A stretch of DNA of 64,000 nucleotides, taken from assembly GCF_030269925.1 (NCBI RefSeq), contig NC_085118.1, forward strand, positions 15,063,001 through 15,127,000, read 5' to 3'. The translations under genes and the position numbers were made by a program. Positions 31,434 to 41,980 of this stretch are shown here, piece by piece; the first letter of the stretch is position 1; each line of letters begins with the position of its first letter. The notes beneath the pieces are model-generated. The model did not search any database, was not told the DNA's origin, and saw nothing but the letters and a program-made list of their open reading frames with translations. This stretch comes from Bombyx mori. Taxonomy: Eukaryota > Arthropoda > Insecta > Lepidoptera > Bombycidae.

Positions 31434-32130
31434 CTCTTTACTTAAAGATCATCTTGAGCCGAAACGCAAAATATTACTTAAAATGTTGCCGAAAATTGTG
31501 GTCACATTATTTAGGGATACGCAGTTTATGGAGTGCGGAAATACTGAAATAATTGTTTTCGAGGAAAATTTTAATGATGCCCCGTTCGAACTCTAATTGA
31601 AAACGTTTAGATCCGGAGCAATAATGGAATCCCGATTGTTGAGATTTGTTCATTTATTTATAAATTCATCTTATCATTTATTTTCTGACAATATTATTAT
31701 CGGTATCAATGGTTAAAGGAATAAGGTCTAATTTATTGAAATTCGAATATTAAAAGCCGCAAATGGTTCTAATGATCACTGTGATTATTTTTGAAGTGAA
31801 ACTTCTTTAGAATCGTTGTGATTTCAAACTCGATGAAACGAAATGAAACGAAACGAAAAAATAAGTTTGCGGCGATTGGCTTGCCGAAGCGGCTTCGAGC
31901 GGCGCTGACAAATCACGAAGCGCTCCACACGGTCTCGCGTCCCCAACTAGTTCAGTGTGTTTTTGACGTCCGTGCACGCTGTCGTGGCTCTCGGAGCGCC
32001 CTGAGATACTTTTATTTCTATTTAGCTTGTTATCAACAGATGTCGCTGCACGTAAATTCAACAATTCCTGAATCACGGTGACGAGATGTTACACAGCTGA
32101 CAGACGTTCTCGTATTTCTCTTGCTAAATC
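31434..32130. other. Intronic, with a CpG-richer island at about 31860-32000
   Basis: After repeated AACGAAATGAAACGAAACG, the sequence is CG-rich and contains an insect initiator-like AGTTCAGTGTG near 31949. It could be an internal promoter or an old repeat. The overlapping ORFs on both strands are not convincing. Confidence 0.35.
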
Positions 32131-32222
32131 TTACTTACCTGGCGTAGGGATACCGTGATCATGCAGGCGGTTCCCCCAGGCTGCTCCATTGTACTGCGGA
32201 GTGGTTGACCCTTGCGATTATC
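32131..32222 (+). pseudogene. U1: Truncated U1 snRNA copy
   Basis: The sequence starts TTACTTACCTGGCG, the U1 5' end that pairs with 5' splice sites, with ACTTACCTG intact. It then follows U1 stem-loops in order: GATACCGTGATCA and GGCGGTTCCCCCAGG (stem-loop I), GCTCCATTGTACTGCGGAG (stem-loop II, with ATTGCAC changed to ATTGTAC), and TTGACCCTTGCGATTA. Similarity stops there, so most of stem-loop III, the Sm site and stem-loop IV are absent. A complete U1 is about 165 nt; only about 92 nt remain. It lies sense to the kinesin gene in its intron. It is almost certainly a dead retroposed or partial copy. No poly(A) or clear target duplication was seen. Confidence 0.85.
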
Positions 32223-32519
32223 TTTATTTTTTAAAAGTTTCACTTCTACCCTGTGTGACTTGGACACACACACATTTTTTTATTAAGATAATAATATAAC
32301 AGCATTTATGACTGTAATAGGTTAATATTATCAACCAAAACAAAACACAACCAAAAATTGCCTATATCGTCTATTGAATCTGTAGTTCAGCTATTTTCTC
32401 AGATTTAGGCTTGACCTAGTGTTGATCGTATAAATAATTGGCACTATCCATATTTTCCAATTCTATTAATTGCAACCCTGATATTTTTACCGGTTGTAAG
32501 CGATATCTTAGGCATCACG

Positions 32520-32840
32520 GATAAGAAGCATCGCTTTACCTACGCGGGTCTGAAGCAGTGATGCATTTCAGATTGAAGAGTGGGACAACCATGATACGAT
32601 TGAAATTATGACTACAAATATCAAGAACCCCGAAGGCATTTTTACTGGTGGTCTGGCGTCTTGTGAACTCGCCCAAGTAAGCACCGCACACGGCCCGTTT
32701 CTGCCGTAAAGCAGTAATGCGTTTCGGTTTGAAGGGGGGAGGGGGTCGTTGTAGCATAAAACCGAGATTTAAAACTCATTAACTTTCATTGGCTCCGATA
32801 ACCAGTTTACCGTGAGCTTGTCCAACGATAGAACAAGAAA
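32520..32840 (+). mobile_element. Two overlapping diverged Bm1 pieces
   Basis: GAAGCAGTGATGCATTTCAG at about 32551 and, separately, ACTGGTGGTCTGGCGTCTTG then GCAGTAATGCGTTTCGGTTTG (32712) match the Bm1 body. The tail survives as TTGGCTCCGATAACCAGTTTA and GTGAGCTTGTCC. Both are heavily mutated. Confidence 0.7.
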
Positions 32841-32903
32841 AAAGGCATTAACATTTCGTTCAAATTTGGTTTCAGTAACCTCAGACCGAAGTACAAAAAC
32901 TTT

Positions 32904-33018
32904 ATTTTTTTTATGGCCCTTGTAGGCAGACGAGCATACGGTCCACCTGATGGTGAGTGGTTAGCGTCGCCCATAGACTTCAGCAATGCCAGGGGCAGAG
33001 CCAAACCGTTGCCTACCG
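32904..33018 (-). mobile_element. Short A-tailed SINE-like repeat, copy 5
   Basis: Same family as 3411-3525: T-run, CCCTTGTAGGCAGACGAGC, CACCTGATGGTGAGTGGTTA and GCCAAACCGTTGCCTACC. It ends about 85 bp before the kinesin exon at 33104. Confidence 0.8.
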
Positions 33019-33103
33019 AAAATAATTCCCTCTATCTGATTGATACAATAGTGCAACCTATATGATACGATTTGTTTTTAATTTCCACCTTCTTTTATGA
33101 CAG

Positions 33104-33197
33104 ACGGAGATATGCTCGAGCGCCCTGACGGACGTGATTCACGCAGTCATCAACGGCACCGACGGATGCCTCTTTTGTTTCGGACACGCGGGGCTTG
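33104..33197 (+). CDS. Kif26: KIF26-family kinesin, exon 2 of 5 (first part of P-loop)
   Basis: Encodes residues 69-99 plus the first base of codon 100: TEICSSALTDVIHAV, then NGTDGCLFCFGHAGLG. This is the helix before the nucleotide-binding loop plus most of the loop. The acceptor TTTTATGACAG precedes it, and the donor is G|GTAAGT. The P-loop is completed by the next exon as GHAGLGKS (residues 95-102), which fits the Walker A pattern GxxxxGKS. Motile kinesins usually have GQTGSGKT; KIF26 proteins are known for a divergent loop. The exon enters in phase 0 and leaves in phase 1, consistent with both neighbours across introns of 9.9 and 10.4 kb. Confidence 0.9.
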
Positions 33198-33958
33198 GTA
33201 AGTTACAACCTTAAATATATTCCCTTAGGTATCATTATTTTTTGTACCAGACCAGCGCTGGCCCTTGATATTAAAAGGGATATCGAAGGTTCACCCTGAT
33301 GCGTCCAAACGAAGACTCTAAGGCATTGGAATAAGATAATCCCATTCACAAAACGATACGCAACGGTACATGTGAGTGTAATAGTTCAGTGAACTAGCGA
33401 ACTCTGAACCTATTTATTTTCTTTAAAAAATCTCTACAAAGCTAATCTTAATAATATGGTAATTTGCTGCCTTTTCTATAGCTGAATTTGGACAGACTGG
33501 TTAATGACCCACCTTCCGTTCAATAGTTTTCGAAGCCAATACTCATTAAACGGAGAAAGTCACCTTCTTACATGAGGTTTAAGCCTCGCTTGCATGGCTC
33601 GTGGCTGCCCAATCATTCAAGGATAAATTAGCCATCCCGTATGCCTTGGGCTCCGCCACATAAGCGACCCTTACAGCAAGCTTTGACCTCAGACTTACAA
33701 ACTAGTTATATGCGCCCATAGATCCATCGGGTTTTGCTATAACTATGTAAAATTTATGGCTAATTTGTCTTGAAACTACTACAAAGCCATTCATCATAAT
33801 ACGTTCAGGAGTTTTTGCGTAACAAACTTCCAGAGTAACAGTAGTAGTATTGTAGTAGCGCGATAGTGAGAATAGTAATCAGGTAGCAAGCTCAATGTTA
33901 ATAACCTACAATCGATTAAATAACACAAATTTATGGATTTGTTCATCTAATTTAATTA
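33198..33958. other. Intronic, nothing recognised
   Basis: No repeat match in the window and no coding signal. Confidence 0.35.
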
Positions 33959-34223
33959 CTAGATGATGACTGAGCTTTGCTCGTTTTTTTTTTTTTGATA
34001 CCGCCAACTTGCTGTATCTTTAAAGCGGATAGTATAGTATTATTATTCGCCAATAGATGTCGGGACGAGTTGATTATTGAAAACACAAATAAAACAACAT
34101 TTTCTGAAAATAAATCGTAGATAGATCGATTTATCACCCCCGAAATCCCCTGTATACTAAATTTTATGAAAATCGTTGGAGCCGTTTCCGAGATTCAGAT
34201 TATATATATATATGTCTATTAAT
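33959..34223 (-). mobile_element. Probable Helitron-type element
   Basis: CTAG at 33959 is followed inward by GAGCTTTGCTCG, a short hairpin-like word. The far part, (plus) CCCTGTATACTAAATTTTAT and GTTTCCGAGATTCAGATTAT, then a TA-repeat, resembles known lepidopteran non-autonomous elements. The 5' TC end is blurred by the TA-run. Confidence 0.5.
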
Positions 34224-34593
34224 ATACAAGAATTACTCGTTTAAAGGTATAAGATATTATTTTTATTTGTAGACCGCATTTCCTTGAAAAACCGATACCT
34301 GTCTCATAATTTGAGCCCCAGTATCACTCGATACGTCTTCATCATTACTCATCTGAATACGAGTGGCTTCAACCTTGAAAATAATGTTCAAATCTTGAGC
34401 GTGTTCGAAGCTGCACTGTTCTAGCCACCAAATTGAAACGTTAAAATACGCTGTTTCTTTGATAAATATTTATCTTATTTCTGTTTGAGTATTCAAACAT
34501 TCTGTAAAAGTTTTTGGCAGACACCATACACACTTATTTACAGAGAACGCGCGATTACTTTCAAGAAATCAGTCAATTTATTCAACGATAGTC

Positions 34594-35033
34594 TTTTTTT
34601 TATTGCTTAGATGGTTGGACGAGCTCACAGCCCACCTGGTGTTAAGTGGTTACTGGAGCCCATAGACATCTACAACGTAAATGCGCCACCCACCTTGAGA
34701 TATAAGTTCTAAGGTCTCAGTATAGTTACAACGGCTGCCCTACTCTTCAAACCGAAACGCATTACTGCTTCACGGCAGAAATAGACAGGGCGGTGGTACC
34801 TACCCGCGAAGACTCACAAGAGGTCCTACCACCAGTAATTAAGCAAATTATAATTTTGCGGGTTTGATTTTTATTACACGATGTTATTCCTTCACCGTGG
34901 AGGTCAATCGTGAGAGCATTTGTTGATTACGTATTTCATTAGAAAAATTGGTACCCACCTGGGATTTGAACACCGGTGCATCGCTCAACACGAATGCACC
35001 GGACGTCTTATCCTTTAGGCCACGACGACTTCA
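34594..35033 (-). mobile_element. Bm1 SINE, full length
   Basis: Complete element read on the minus strand. The tail is the T-run at 34594, with the body CTCACAGCCCACCTGGTG ... CACGGCAGAAATAGACAGGG. The tRNA-like head ends at GGCCACGACGACTTCAA (about 35020-35033). The B-box region is mutated (GGGATTTGAACACC). Confidence 0.95.
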
Positions 35034-35253
35034 AATTATTATTGGGTATTAAATACTAATTAGTTTTTAGTTTAAAGTTAGAAAGAACGTTTAAAATAAG
35101 AAGCACTGTTGATTAAAACCACGGTTAATTTAGTTGTGAGAGCCCCGGGAAGCTCGAGTCGACTTATAGACCAACGCAGGTTACTAGGGCTATCGATAAC
35201 TAGACTTAAATCTGAATTATTGATTTTATTAAAACTTATATGCGACTTATACT

Positions 35254-35658
35254 GGGAACGCGAGGAGTGAAGTTGTGCGATTTGTTTTATTTTGTCTATT
35301 TAGTGTTTCTTCAGGTTTGAATGTGTAATAACGGTGGTTTAATAACTGTTTAGTATCTGTGAAAGTGCACAAATGTGGCAAAATGAAACAAAGCCACTGA
35401 ACGTAACTTCTCGGGATCTTCCAAAAAGTTCATTGAAAAAGTCTCAGTAAATGACCACCATTTTACTGAGATTACACTTTATCCCATATCATCTCATCTC
35501 ATTTCGTTTTCATTTCACTTCATGCCATGTTTCATAATAATCAACTTCATTTCATTTCATAATATCATTTTCATATAAAAAAGTTAGGTATCATTAAAAT
35601 TAAAATAAGACGACCTAAAGGTATTAGTTACCAGGTCATAAAATCCCTTAAAAAAAAT
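35254..35658 (+). mobile_element. Family D repeat, copy 3
   Basis: Starts GGGAACGCGAGGAGTGAAG and contains GTGTTTCTTCAGGTTTGAAT and TGACCACCATTTTACTGAG. It ends CCAGGTCATAAAATCCC plus an A-run. TTATATG occurs on both sides and may be a target duplication. Confidence 0.85.
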
Positions 35659-36753
35659 TATATGTCGGCCGATCATTGACAAATCTCCGCTCACAGATTG
35701 AGATAAGTCATTAAAAAAGAAGTTCGAAGAAACTTCTTTCATAATTAAAACTATTCATTGTATTATTAATTTTTTATTTTATTTTTTTATATTATTTTTT
35801 ATAAATTTATATTAAATGGATATAACGATACTCCAGACAATGAAAGATTTAATTACGTTTTCTGTAATATAAATACGATAACAACATTCAAAGTCCTCAA
35901 TTTCTCTATTTAAATTAATATTTTAAACAATATTATTGTGTTGAGTAAGACTGAATTATTTCTCTCCATTGAATTTCTTAGAGAGGTCTGTGAACTTGTC
36001 TAAGAAAAATCTTTTTAAAACCAAAGAGGTTTCTTTTTCCATGCATATTATGATACATTTATAATTATTATTTTACAATTACTTTAAATTTGCAGTTACA
36101 GTTTCGAATATTTTAGGGTTTACGGACCGCCTAAACGTGTATACATAATATATACAATGAATATGAAAATACACGAGTCTGAACAAAAAAAGTAATTTTA
36201 ATCAATTTATTTTCCGTTTATTATTTCTGTAAGGACTGCCAGACTTCAGGTTGTTAGTTCTCTCTGTGTGAAAACAAATTTTGCAAATGCCAAGTTTTTT
36301 TTTACGTTTTTAAACACCTTAGTCGTCCGCGAGTTCTAAAGCTAAAATTAAAAAAAAACTCACGGGAAACCGTAGCTTACACCATGTTTTCGTTATTTGT
36401 TTGACAACCCTACACTTCATTCAAACGATTATAACTATGAACTCAATAGGAAGTTTGATAAAATTTTCAGATTCTCACGTTCCGAGCTCTCGGTCCTTCG
36501 TTTCTAACTTTACCCATTAGTGTACTTAAAGCATTACTTATGCAAATCCACAGACGTAACTAATGCTTTAGAACTCTGTGTATATTTTTAAAATTAAATT
36601 AAACTAACAATTCTCTACGGTTTTTTTCTTCTTCAAATTAACATACTTGCGCTTTTTTTTTCAATTTCATTTTTGTTCCCATGTATTTATGTGTCTATGA
36701 TCCTAAAAATACAAGATTGCCTATCATAAATATAATATTTTTTATTTTATAAA
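35659..36753. other. Intronic, nothing recognised
   Basis: Very AT-rich, with no repeat match and no ORF of interest. Confidence 0.35.
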
Positions 36754-37019
36754 CTAGCTGACCCGGCAGACTTCGTAGTGCCTCAATCGATAAATAAAAG
36801 ACCTAAGCTTTTGTATAAAATAAACTTAAGACAAACAAAAGGAATCCGTTCGGAAAATTGTTATTTTTATTTAATTCCGAGCATTTTCATGTTTATCTAC
36901 CTTTTGAACCTTCTCTGGACTCCCACAAATAATTCAAGACCAAAATTAGCCAAATCGGTCCAGCCGTTCTCGAGTTTTAGCGAGACTAACGAACAGCAAT
37001 TCATTTTTATATATAGAGA
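36754..37019 (-). mobile_element. Non-autonomous Helitron, family C, copy 2
   Basis: Plus strand starts CTAGCTGACCCGGCAG and ends TTCATTTTTATATATAGA before a T. It is the inverse of 26846-27132, with the same interior words. The 83-codon ORF over it is not a gene. Confidence 0.85.
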
Positions 37020-37845
37020 TTATGTTTAAAGTAGAACTTAATAAGAACGATAAAACTTTACAAAACCTTAACAGTTTAAAATAAAATGTTTGAACTGTGT
37101 TAAGTCTAGATTAGGCTCAAAGACCTGCATTACAAATCTCTAAGATTTCTCATTCTTAGGTGACGCCTTTAATCATGAGCTGAATCACGAGCTTGAGTTG
37201 AGAGATCTTGGGGTTTATGCTAATATTATTAATGTTACAGACATTTGAGCAATCAAGCAAATTGGGCTATTAATTCTTATTACAATTTCTAATTATTTAA
37301 AACTCTACGAAGATAGAATATTATCTTGCTAATGAACGTGTCTATTGTTTTTGTTATTTTGGAAAACAGTATAGTGTACCTACTAAATAACGAACGTTTC
37401 AAAAGTAATCACCTTGCAGTCTACTTCCTGATCCTTTATTATCTCGTTGAACGTAATTTAATTAAGATCAAGCCTGTATTAGCGTTGATCTCGGAATAAT
37501 TAAAACGAGGTTAAAATTATTCTACCTCAATAACGTCGGGAGCAGTAAGGTCTTGGGGTTGAGAACCGGCTTATATGGATCAAGTCACGAACGTTGACGC
37601 TTTTGTCCATATTAAATTCGAAAGCGTGTTTTAAATTGTTTTGAGGAATAATTATGAGGGGACGGTAGAGAGAGAGAGAATACACTTTTTTGGCACCAAA
37701 ACACAATTGATATTAAGAAAAACAGCCAAAAAGCAGATACATTTGTACAATAGGCCTAAGATCTATTCCAGACAACCGTTTAATTTACAGAAATTCTGGA
37801 AAATATAAAAATATAGCAGGTATATTTCGGTGTACTATAGACAAT
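37020..37845. other. Intronic, nothing recognised
   Basis: AT-rich, with a short GAGAGAGAGAGA run near 37669. No gene signal. Confidence 0.35.
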
Positions 37846-37856
37846 ACATTATTATT

Positions 37857-40525
37857 CACAACCCCGAATGGCAGGCGGCTTGACGCGTTAGTCGATGATC
37901 TCGCCTTCGATATCGTCGCTCCGCTAACCCCGACTCACTACCCGCTAAATATCGCGCATCGCCCGGATATACTCGACATAGCGTTATTAAAAAACGTAAC
38001 TCTGCGCTTACACTCGATCGAAGTAGTTTCAGAGTTAGATTCAGACCACCGTCCCGTCGTTATGAAGCTCGGTCGCGCTCCCGATTCCGTTCCCGTCACG
38101 AGGACTGTGGTGGATTGGCACACGCTGGGCATCAGCCTGGCTGAATCTGATCCACCATCGCTCCCGTTTAACCCGGACTCTATCCCGTCTCCTCAGGATA
38201 CCGCTGAAGCCATAGACATCTTAACGTCACACATCACCTCGACATTAGATAGGTCATCGAAACAAGTTGTAGCGGAGGACTTCCTTCACCGCTTCAAATT
38301 GTCCGACGATATTAGGGAACTCCTTAGAGCTAAGAACGCCTCGATACGCGCCTACGACAGGTATCCTACCGCGGAAAATCGTATTCGAATGCGTGCCCTA
38401 CAACGCGACGTAAAGTCTCGCATCGCCGAAGTCCGAGATGCCAGATGGTCTGATTTCTTAGAAGGACTCGCGCCCTCCCAAAGGTCTTACTACCGCTTAG
38501 CTCGTACTCTCAAATCGGATACGGTAGTAACTATGCCCCCCCTCGTAGGCCCCTCAGGCCGACTCGCGGCGTTCGATGATGACGAAAAAGCAGAGCTGCT
38601 GGCCGATACATTGCAAACCCAGTGCACGCCCAGCACTCAATCCGTGGACCCTGTTCATGTAGAATTAGTAGACAGTGAGGTAGAACGCAGAGCCTCCTTG
38701 CCACCATCGGATGCGTTACCACCCGTCACCCCGATGGAAGTTAAAGACTTGATCAAAGACCTACGTCCCCGCAAGGCTCCCGGTTCCGACTGTATATCTA
38801 ACCGCGTTATTAAACTTCTACCCGTCCAACTCATCGTGATGTTGGCATCTATTTTCAATGCCGCTATGGCGAACTGTATCTTTCCCGCGGTGTGGAAAGA
38901 AGCGGACGTTATCGGCATACATAAACCCGGTAAACCAAAAAATCATCCGACGAGCTACCGCCCGATTAGCCTCCTCATGTCTCTAGGCAAACTGTATGAG
39001 CGTCTGCTCTACAAACGCCTCAGAGACTTCGTCTCATCCAAGGGCATTCTTATCGATGAACAATTCGGATTCCGTACAAATCACTCATGCGTTCAACAGG
39101 TGCACCGCCTCACGGAGCACATTCTTGTGGGGCTTAATCGACCAAAACCGTTATACACGGGAGCTCTCTTCTTCGACGTCGCAAAAGCGTTCGACAAAGT
39201 CTGGCACAATGGTTTGATTTTCAAACTATTCAACATGGGCGTGCCGGATAGTCTCGTGCTCATCATACGGGACTTCTTGTCGAACCGCTCTTTTCGATAT
39301 CGAGTCGAGGGAACCCGCTCCTCCCCACGACCTCTCACAGCTGGAGTCCCGCAAGGCTCTGTCCTCTCACCCCTCCTATTTAGCTTATTCGTCAACGATA
39401 TTCCCCGGTCGCCGCCGACCCATTTAGCTTTATTCGCCGACGACACGACTGTTTACTATTCTAGTAGAAATAAGTCCCTAATCGCGAAGAAGCTTCAGAG
39501 CGCAGCCCTAGCCCTAGGACAGTGGTTCCGAAAATGGCGCATAGACATCAACCCAGCGAAAAGTACTGCGGTGCTATTTCAGAGGGGAAGCTCCACACGG
39601 ATTTCCTCCCGGATTAGGAGGAGGAATCTCACACCCCCGATTACTCTCTTTAGACAACCCATACCCTGGGCCAGGAAGGTCAAGTACCTGGGCGTTACCC
39701 TGGATGCATCGATGACATTCCGCCCGCATATAAAATCAGTCCGTGACCGTGCCGCGTTTATTCTCGGTAGACTCTACCCCATGATCTGTAAGCGGAGTAA
39801 AATGTCCCTTCGGAACAAGGTGACACTTTACAAAACTTGCATAAGGCCCGTCATGACTTACGCGAGTGTGGTGTTCGCTCACGCGGCCCGCACACACATA
39901 GACACCCTCCAATCCCTACAATCCCGCTTTTGCAGGTTAGCCGTCGGAGCTCCGTGGTTCGTGAGGAACGTTGACCTACACGACGACCTGGGCCTCGAAT
40001 CAATTCGGAAATACATGAAGTCAGCGTCGGAACGATACTTCGATAAGGCTATGCGTCATGATAATCGCCTTATCGTTGCCGCCGCTGACTACTCCCCGAA
40101 TCCTGATCATGCAGGAGCCAGTCACCGTCGACGCCCTAGACACGTCCTTACGGATCCATCAGATCCAATAACCTTTGCATTAGATGCCTTCAGCTCTAAT
40201 ACTAGGGGCAGGCTTAGGGACCCCGGTAACCGTACTCGTCGAACTCGACAAAGAGGTCGACGTGCAACCTAACCCATGCATCAGCCCGCTGAGTTTCTCG
40301 CCGGATCTTCTCAGCGGGTCGCGATTCCGATCCGGTAGTAGATTCATTCGCGAAACAATTGCTCTTGAGTTGTTAGGTCTCCTTCGGAGGCGCTCGGGCA
40401 GTTGTTAGCAAATCCCACCCCTCTTGGCTGAGCCTTTGCTCGCCCACCTGTCCTGGTGAAACTGGAAAGGCCTTCGGGCCACCAGTAAACTTTCAATCAT
40501 AAAAAAAAAAAAAAAAAAAAAAAAA
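37857..40525 (+). mobile_element. 5'-truncated jockey-type LINE with 11-bp target duplication
   Basis: A 2.67-kb insertion flanked by ACATTATTATT at 37846-37856 and again at 40526-40536, sharing one A with the poly(A) run. It begins inside the endonuclease region of ORF2, carries the whole reverse transcriptase, and has a 3' UTR of about 225 bp ending CAGTAAACTTTCAATCAT and a run of A. The truncation, tail and duplication indicate target-primed reverse transcription. The intact frame suggests a fairly recent insertion. It lies sense-oriented in a kinesin intron. Confidence 0.95.
37858..40272 (+). CDS. Non-LTR reverse transcriptase (ORF2, N-terminally truncated)
   Basis: Polyprotein end of a jockey-like LINE; the full protein nicks DNA and copies its own RNA into the cut. 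The frame is open from the insertion junction. The end of the endonuclease domain is visible as HRPDILDIALL and SELDSDHRPVV (before 38062). From the Met at 38062 there are 736 codons with no stop. Polymerase motifs include SYRPISLLMSLGKLYERLL, DEQFGFR, FDVAKAFDKVWH, GVPQGSVLSPLLF and the catalytic FADD (39433-39444). The C-terminus is basic (RRTRQRGRRAT). The missing endonuclease core means it cannot retrotranspose by itself. There is no ATG at the junction, so any product would start internally. Confidence 0.93.
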   Translation, partial: TTPNGRRLDALVDDLAFDIVAPLTPTHYPLNIAHRPDILDIALLKNVTLRLHSIEVVSELDSDHRPVVMKLGRAPDSVPVTRTVVDWHTLGISLAESDPPSLPFNPDSIPSPQDTAEAIDILTSHITSTLDRSSKQVVAEDFLHRFKLSDDIRELLRAKNASIRAYDRYPTAENRIRMRALQRDVKSRIAEVRDARWSDFLEGLAPSQRSYYRLARTLKSDTVVTMPPLVGPSGRLAAFDDDEKAELLADTLQTQCTPSTQSVDPVHVELVDSEVERRASLPPSDALPPVTPMEVKDLIKDLRPRKAPGSDCISNRVIKLLPVQLIVMLASIFNAAMANCIFPAVWKEADVIGIHKPGKPKNHPTSYRPISLLMSLGKLYERLLYKRLRDFVSSKGILIDEQFGFRTNHSCVQQVHRLTEHILVGLNRPKPLYTGALFFDVAKAFDKVWHNGLIFKLFNMGVPDSLVLIIRDFLSNRSFRYRVEGTRSSPRPLTAGVPQGSVLSPLLFSLFVNDIPRSPPTHLALFADDTTVYYSSRNKSLIAKKLQSAALALGQWFRKWRIDINPAKSTAVLFQRGSSTRISSRIRRRNLTPPITLFRQPIPWARKVKYLGVTLDASMTFRPHIKSVRDRAAFILGRLYPMICKRSKMSLRNKVTLYKTCIRPVMTYASVVFAHAARTHIDTLQSLQSRFCRLAVGAPWFVRNVDLHDDLGLESIRKYMKSASERYFDKAMRHDNRLIVAAADYSPNPDHAGASHRRRPRHVLTDPSDPITFALDAFSSNTRGRLRDPGNRTRRTRQRGRRAT

Positions 40526-40830
40526 ACATTATTATTATAGAAAATATATACATACAATACACAGATATATACCGTTTACATAAAATATGAAATATATAAC
40601 TAATTGATTTATATACCAATATACATATTTACATACACATAATAAATCAACAGTATGAAAATGATAATGATACAAACAAACAACACTGAACAAACAGCAG
40701 ATGAATAGTGTTCCTCCTCCATTATTTTAAAGCAATTTAAAGTTGCAGAACTTCTCACTGCATCTGGTAGGTAGACGGTAGCTTTTTTCTATTTTTCATT
40801 TAACTAGACTCCGAGGAGTATGAGTGTTCT

Positions 40831-41069
40831 TTTTTATGATTGAGGAATTACTGGTGGCCCGGAGGCCTTTCCAGTTTCACAAGAAAATGTGGGCGAGCAA
40901 GGGCTCAGCCAAGAGTGGTGGGATTTGCTAACAGCTACCCGAGCGCCTCCCAGGGAGACCTAACAACTCAAGAGCATCTGCTTTGCGAATGAATCTACAA
41001 CCGGATGGAAACCGCGACTCGCTGAGAAAATCAGGCGAGAAACTCAACGGGCTGATGCTTAGGTTAGGG
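40831..41069 (-). mobile_element. 5'-truncated jockey-type LINE 3' end with target duplication
   Basis: The 3' UTR of the same LINE family as 37857, inverted: GGCCCGGAGGCCTTTCCAG, CGAGCGCCTCCCAGGGAGAC and GAGAAACTCAACGGGCTGATG. It is flanked by GTATGAGTGTTCT (40818-40830) and GTATGAGTGCTCT (41070-41082), 12 of 13 identical. It is more diverged than the neighbouring full copy, so it is older. Confidence 0.9.
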
Positions 41070-41189
41070 GTATGAGTGCTCTGATAGCTCGAGACAAGCT
41101 CATTATTTTATCATCATGTTGAATATCACTGGAGCAGAATTAATATACTTTACGTTTCAAGATATCTGCTTTGCCACGTGCTATTCGGG

Positions 41190-41252
41190 TTAAAAATTAC
41201 TTAACACCAGGTGGGCTGTGAGCTCGTCCACCAATATAAGAAGAAAAAAAAA
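41190..41252 (+). mobile_element. Bm1 SINE, short 3' fragment
   Basis: Only the terminal ACTTAACACCAGGTGGGCTG, GTGAGCTCGTCCACC and A-rich tail remain. Confidence 0.8.
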
Positions 41253-41531
41253 TGTACCACCAGAGTATTTTCCGAGCACTATTGCTCATGTACTACATAT
41301 ACTACCTGTTCTTTTTTGAAGAGGATTTCAGGAATGCATTTGGGTTTCTCAGCTGTAGTCAGTGGCTGACTGACCATACGCTCAATAATTACTTAAAGCT
41401 AATTATGATTTGAAATACGGCACTAACAAATCTTCATTGTTTTCCCTTGCTAATGTCAATGCTAATGACATTGGTGATATATGTGATTTAGCCTTGATTA
41501 ACATAAAAAAAATCAAAAATTCCATGTTCCT

Positions 41532-41980
41532 TTGAAGTCGTCGTGGCCTAACGGATAAGACGTCCGGCTCATTCGTGTTGAGCGATGCACCGGTGTTCAA
41601 ATCTCAGGCGGGTGCCAATTTTTCGAATGAAATACGTACTCAATAAATGTTCACGATTGACTTCCACGGTGAAAGAATAACATCGTGTAATAAAAATGAA
41701 ACCCGCAAAATTATAATTTGCGTAATTACTGGTGGTAGGACCTCTTGTGAGTCCGCGCGGGTGGGTACCACCACCCTGCTTATTTCTGCCGTGAAACAGT
41801 AATGCGTTTCGGTTTGAAGGGTGGGGCAGCCGTTGTAAATATACTTGAGACCTTAGAACTTATATCGCAAGGTGGGTGGCGCATTTACGTTGTGGATGTC
41901 TATGGGCTCCAGTAACTACTTAACACCAGGTGGGCTGTGAGCTCGTCCACCCAACTAAGCAATAAATAAAAATAAAAAAT
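41532..41980 (+). mobile_element. Bm1 SINE, full length
   Basis: Head GAAGTCGTCGTGGCCTAACG (A-box region), B-box-like GTGTTCAAATCTC, then the complete body to CACCCAACTAAGCAATAAA and A-rich tail. ATGTTC at 41524 and again after the tail may be the target duplication. Confidence 0.95.

Noticed and set aside
31807..32081. Opposed ORFs of 89 and 87 codons
   Set aside because: They arise from a CG-rich patch that is open in several frames; no motif, splice context or homology was recognised.
38531..39446. Antisense ORFs of 63-117 codons
   Set aside because: They are shadows of the LINE reverse transcriptase on the other strand.
41534..41640. Possible tRNA genes at the heads of Bm1 copies and other SINEs
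   Set aside because: A- and B-box words are present, but the acceptor stem and anticodon arm do not fold and a SINE body follows each.
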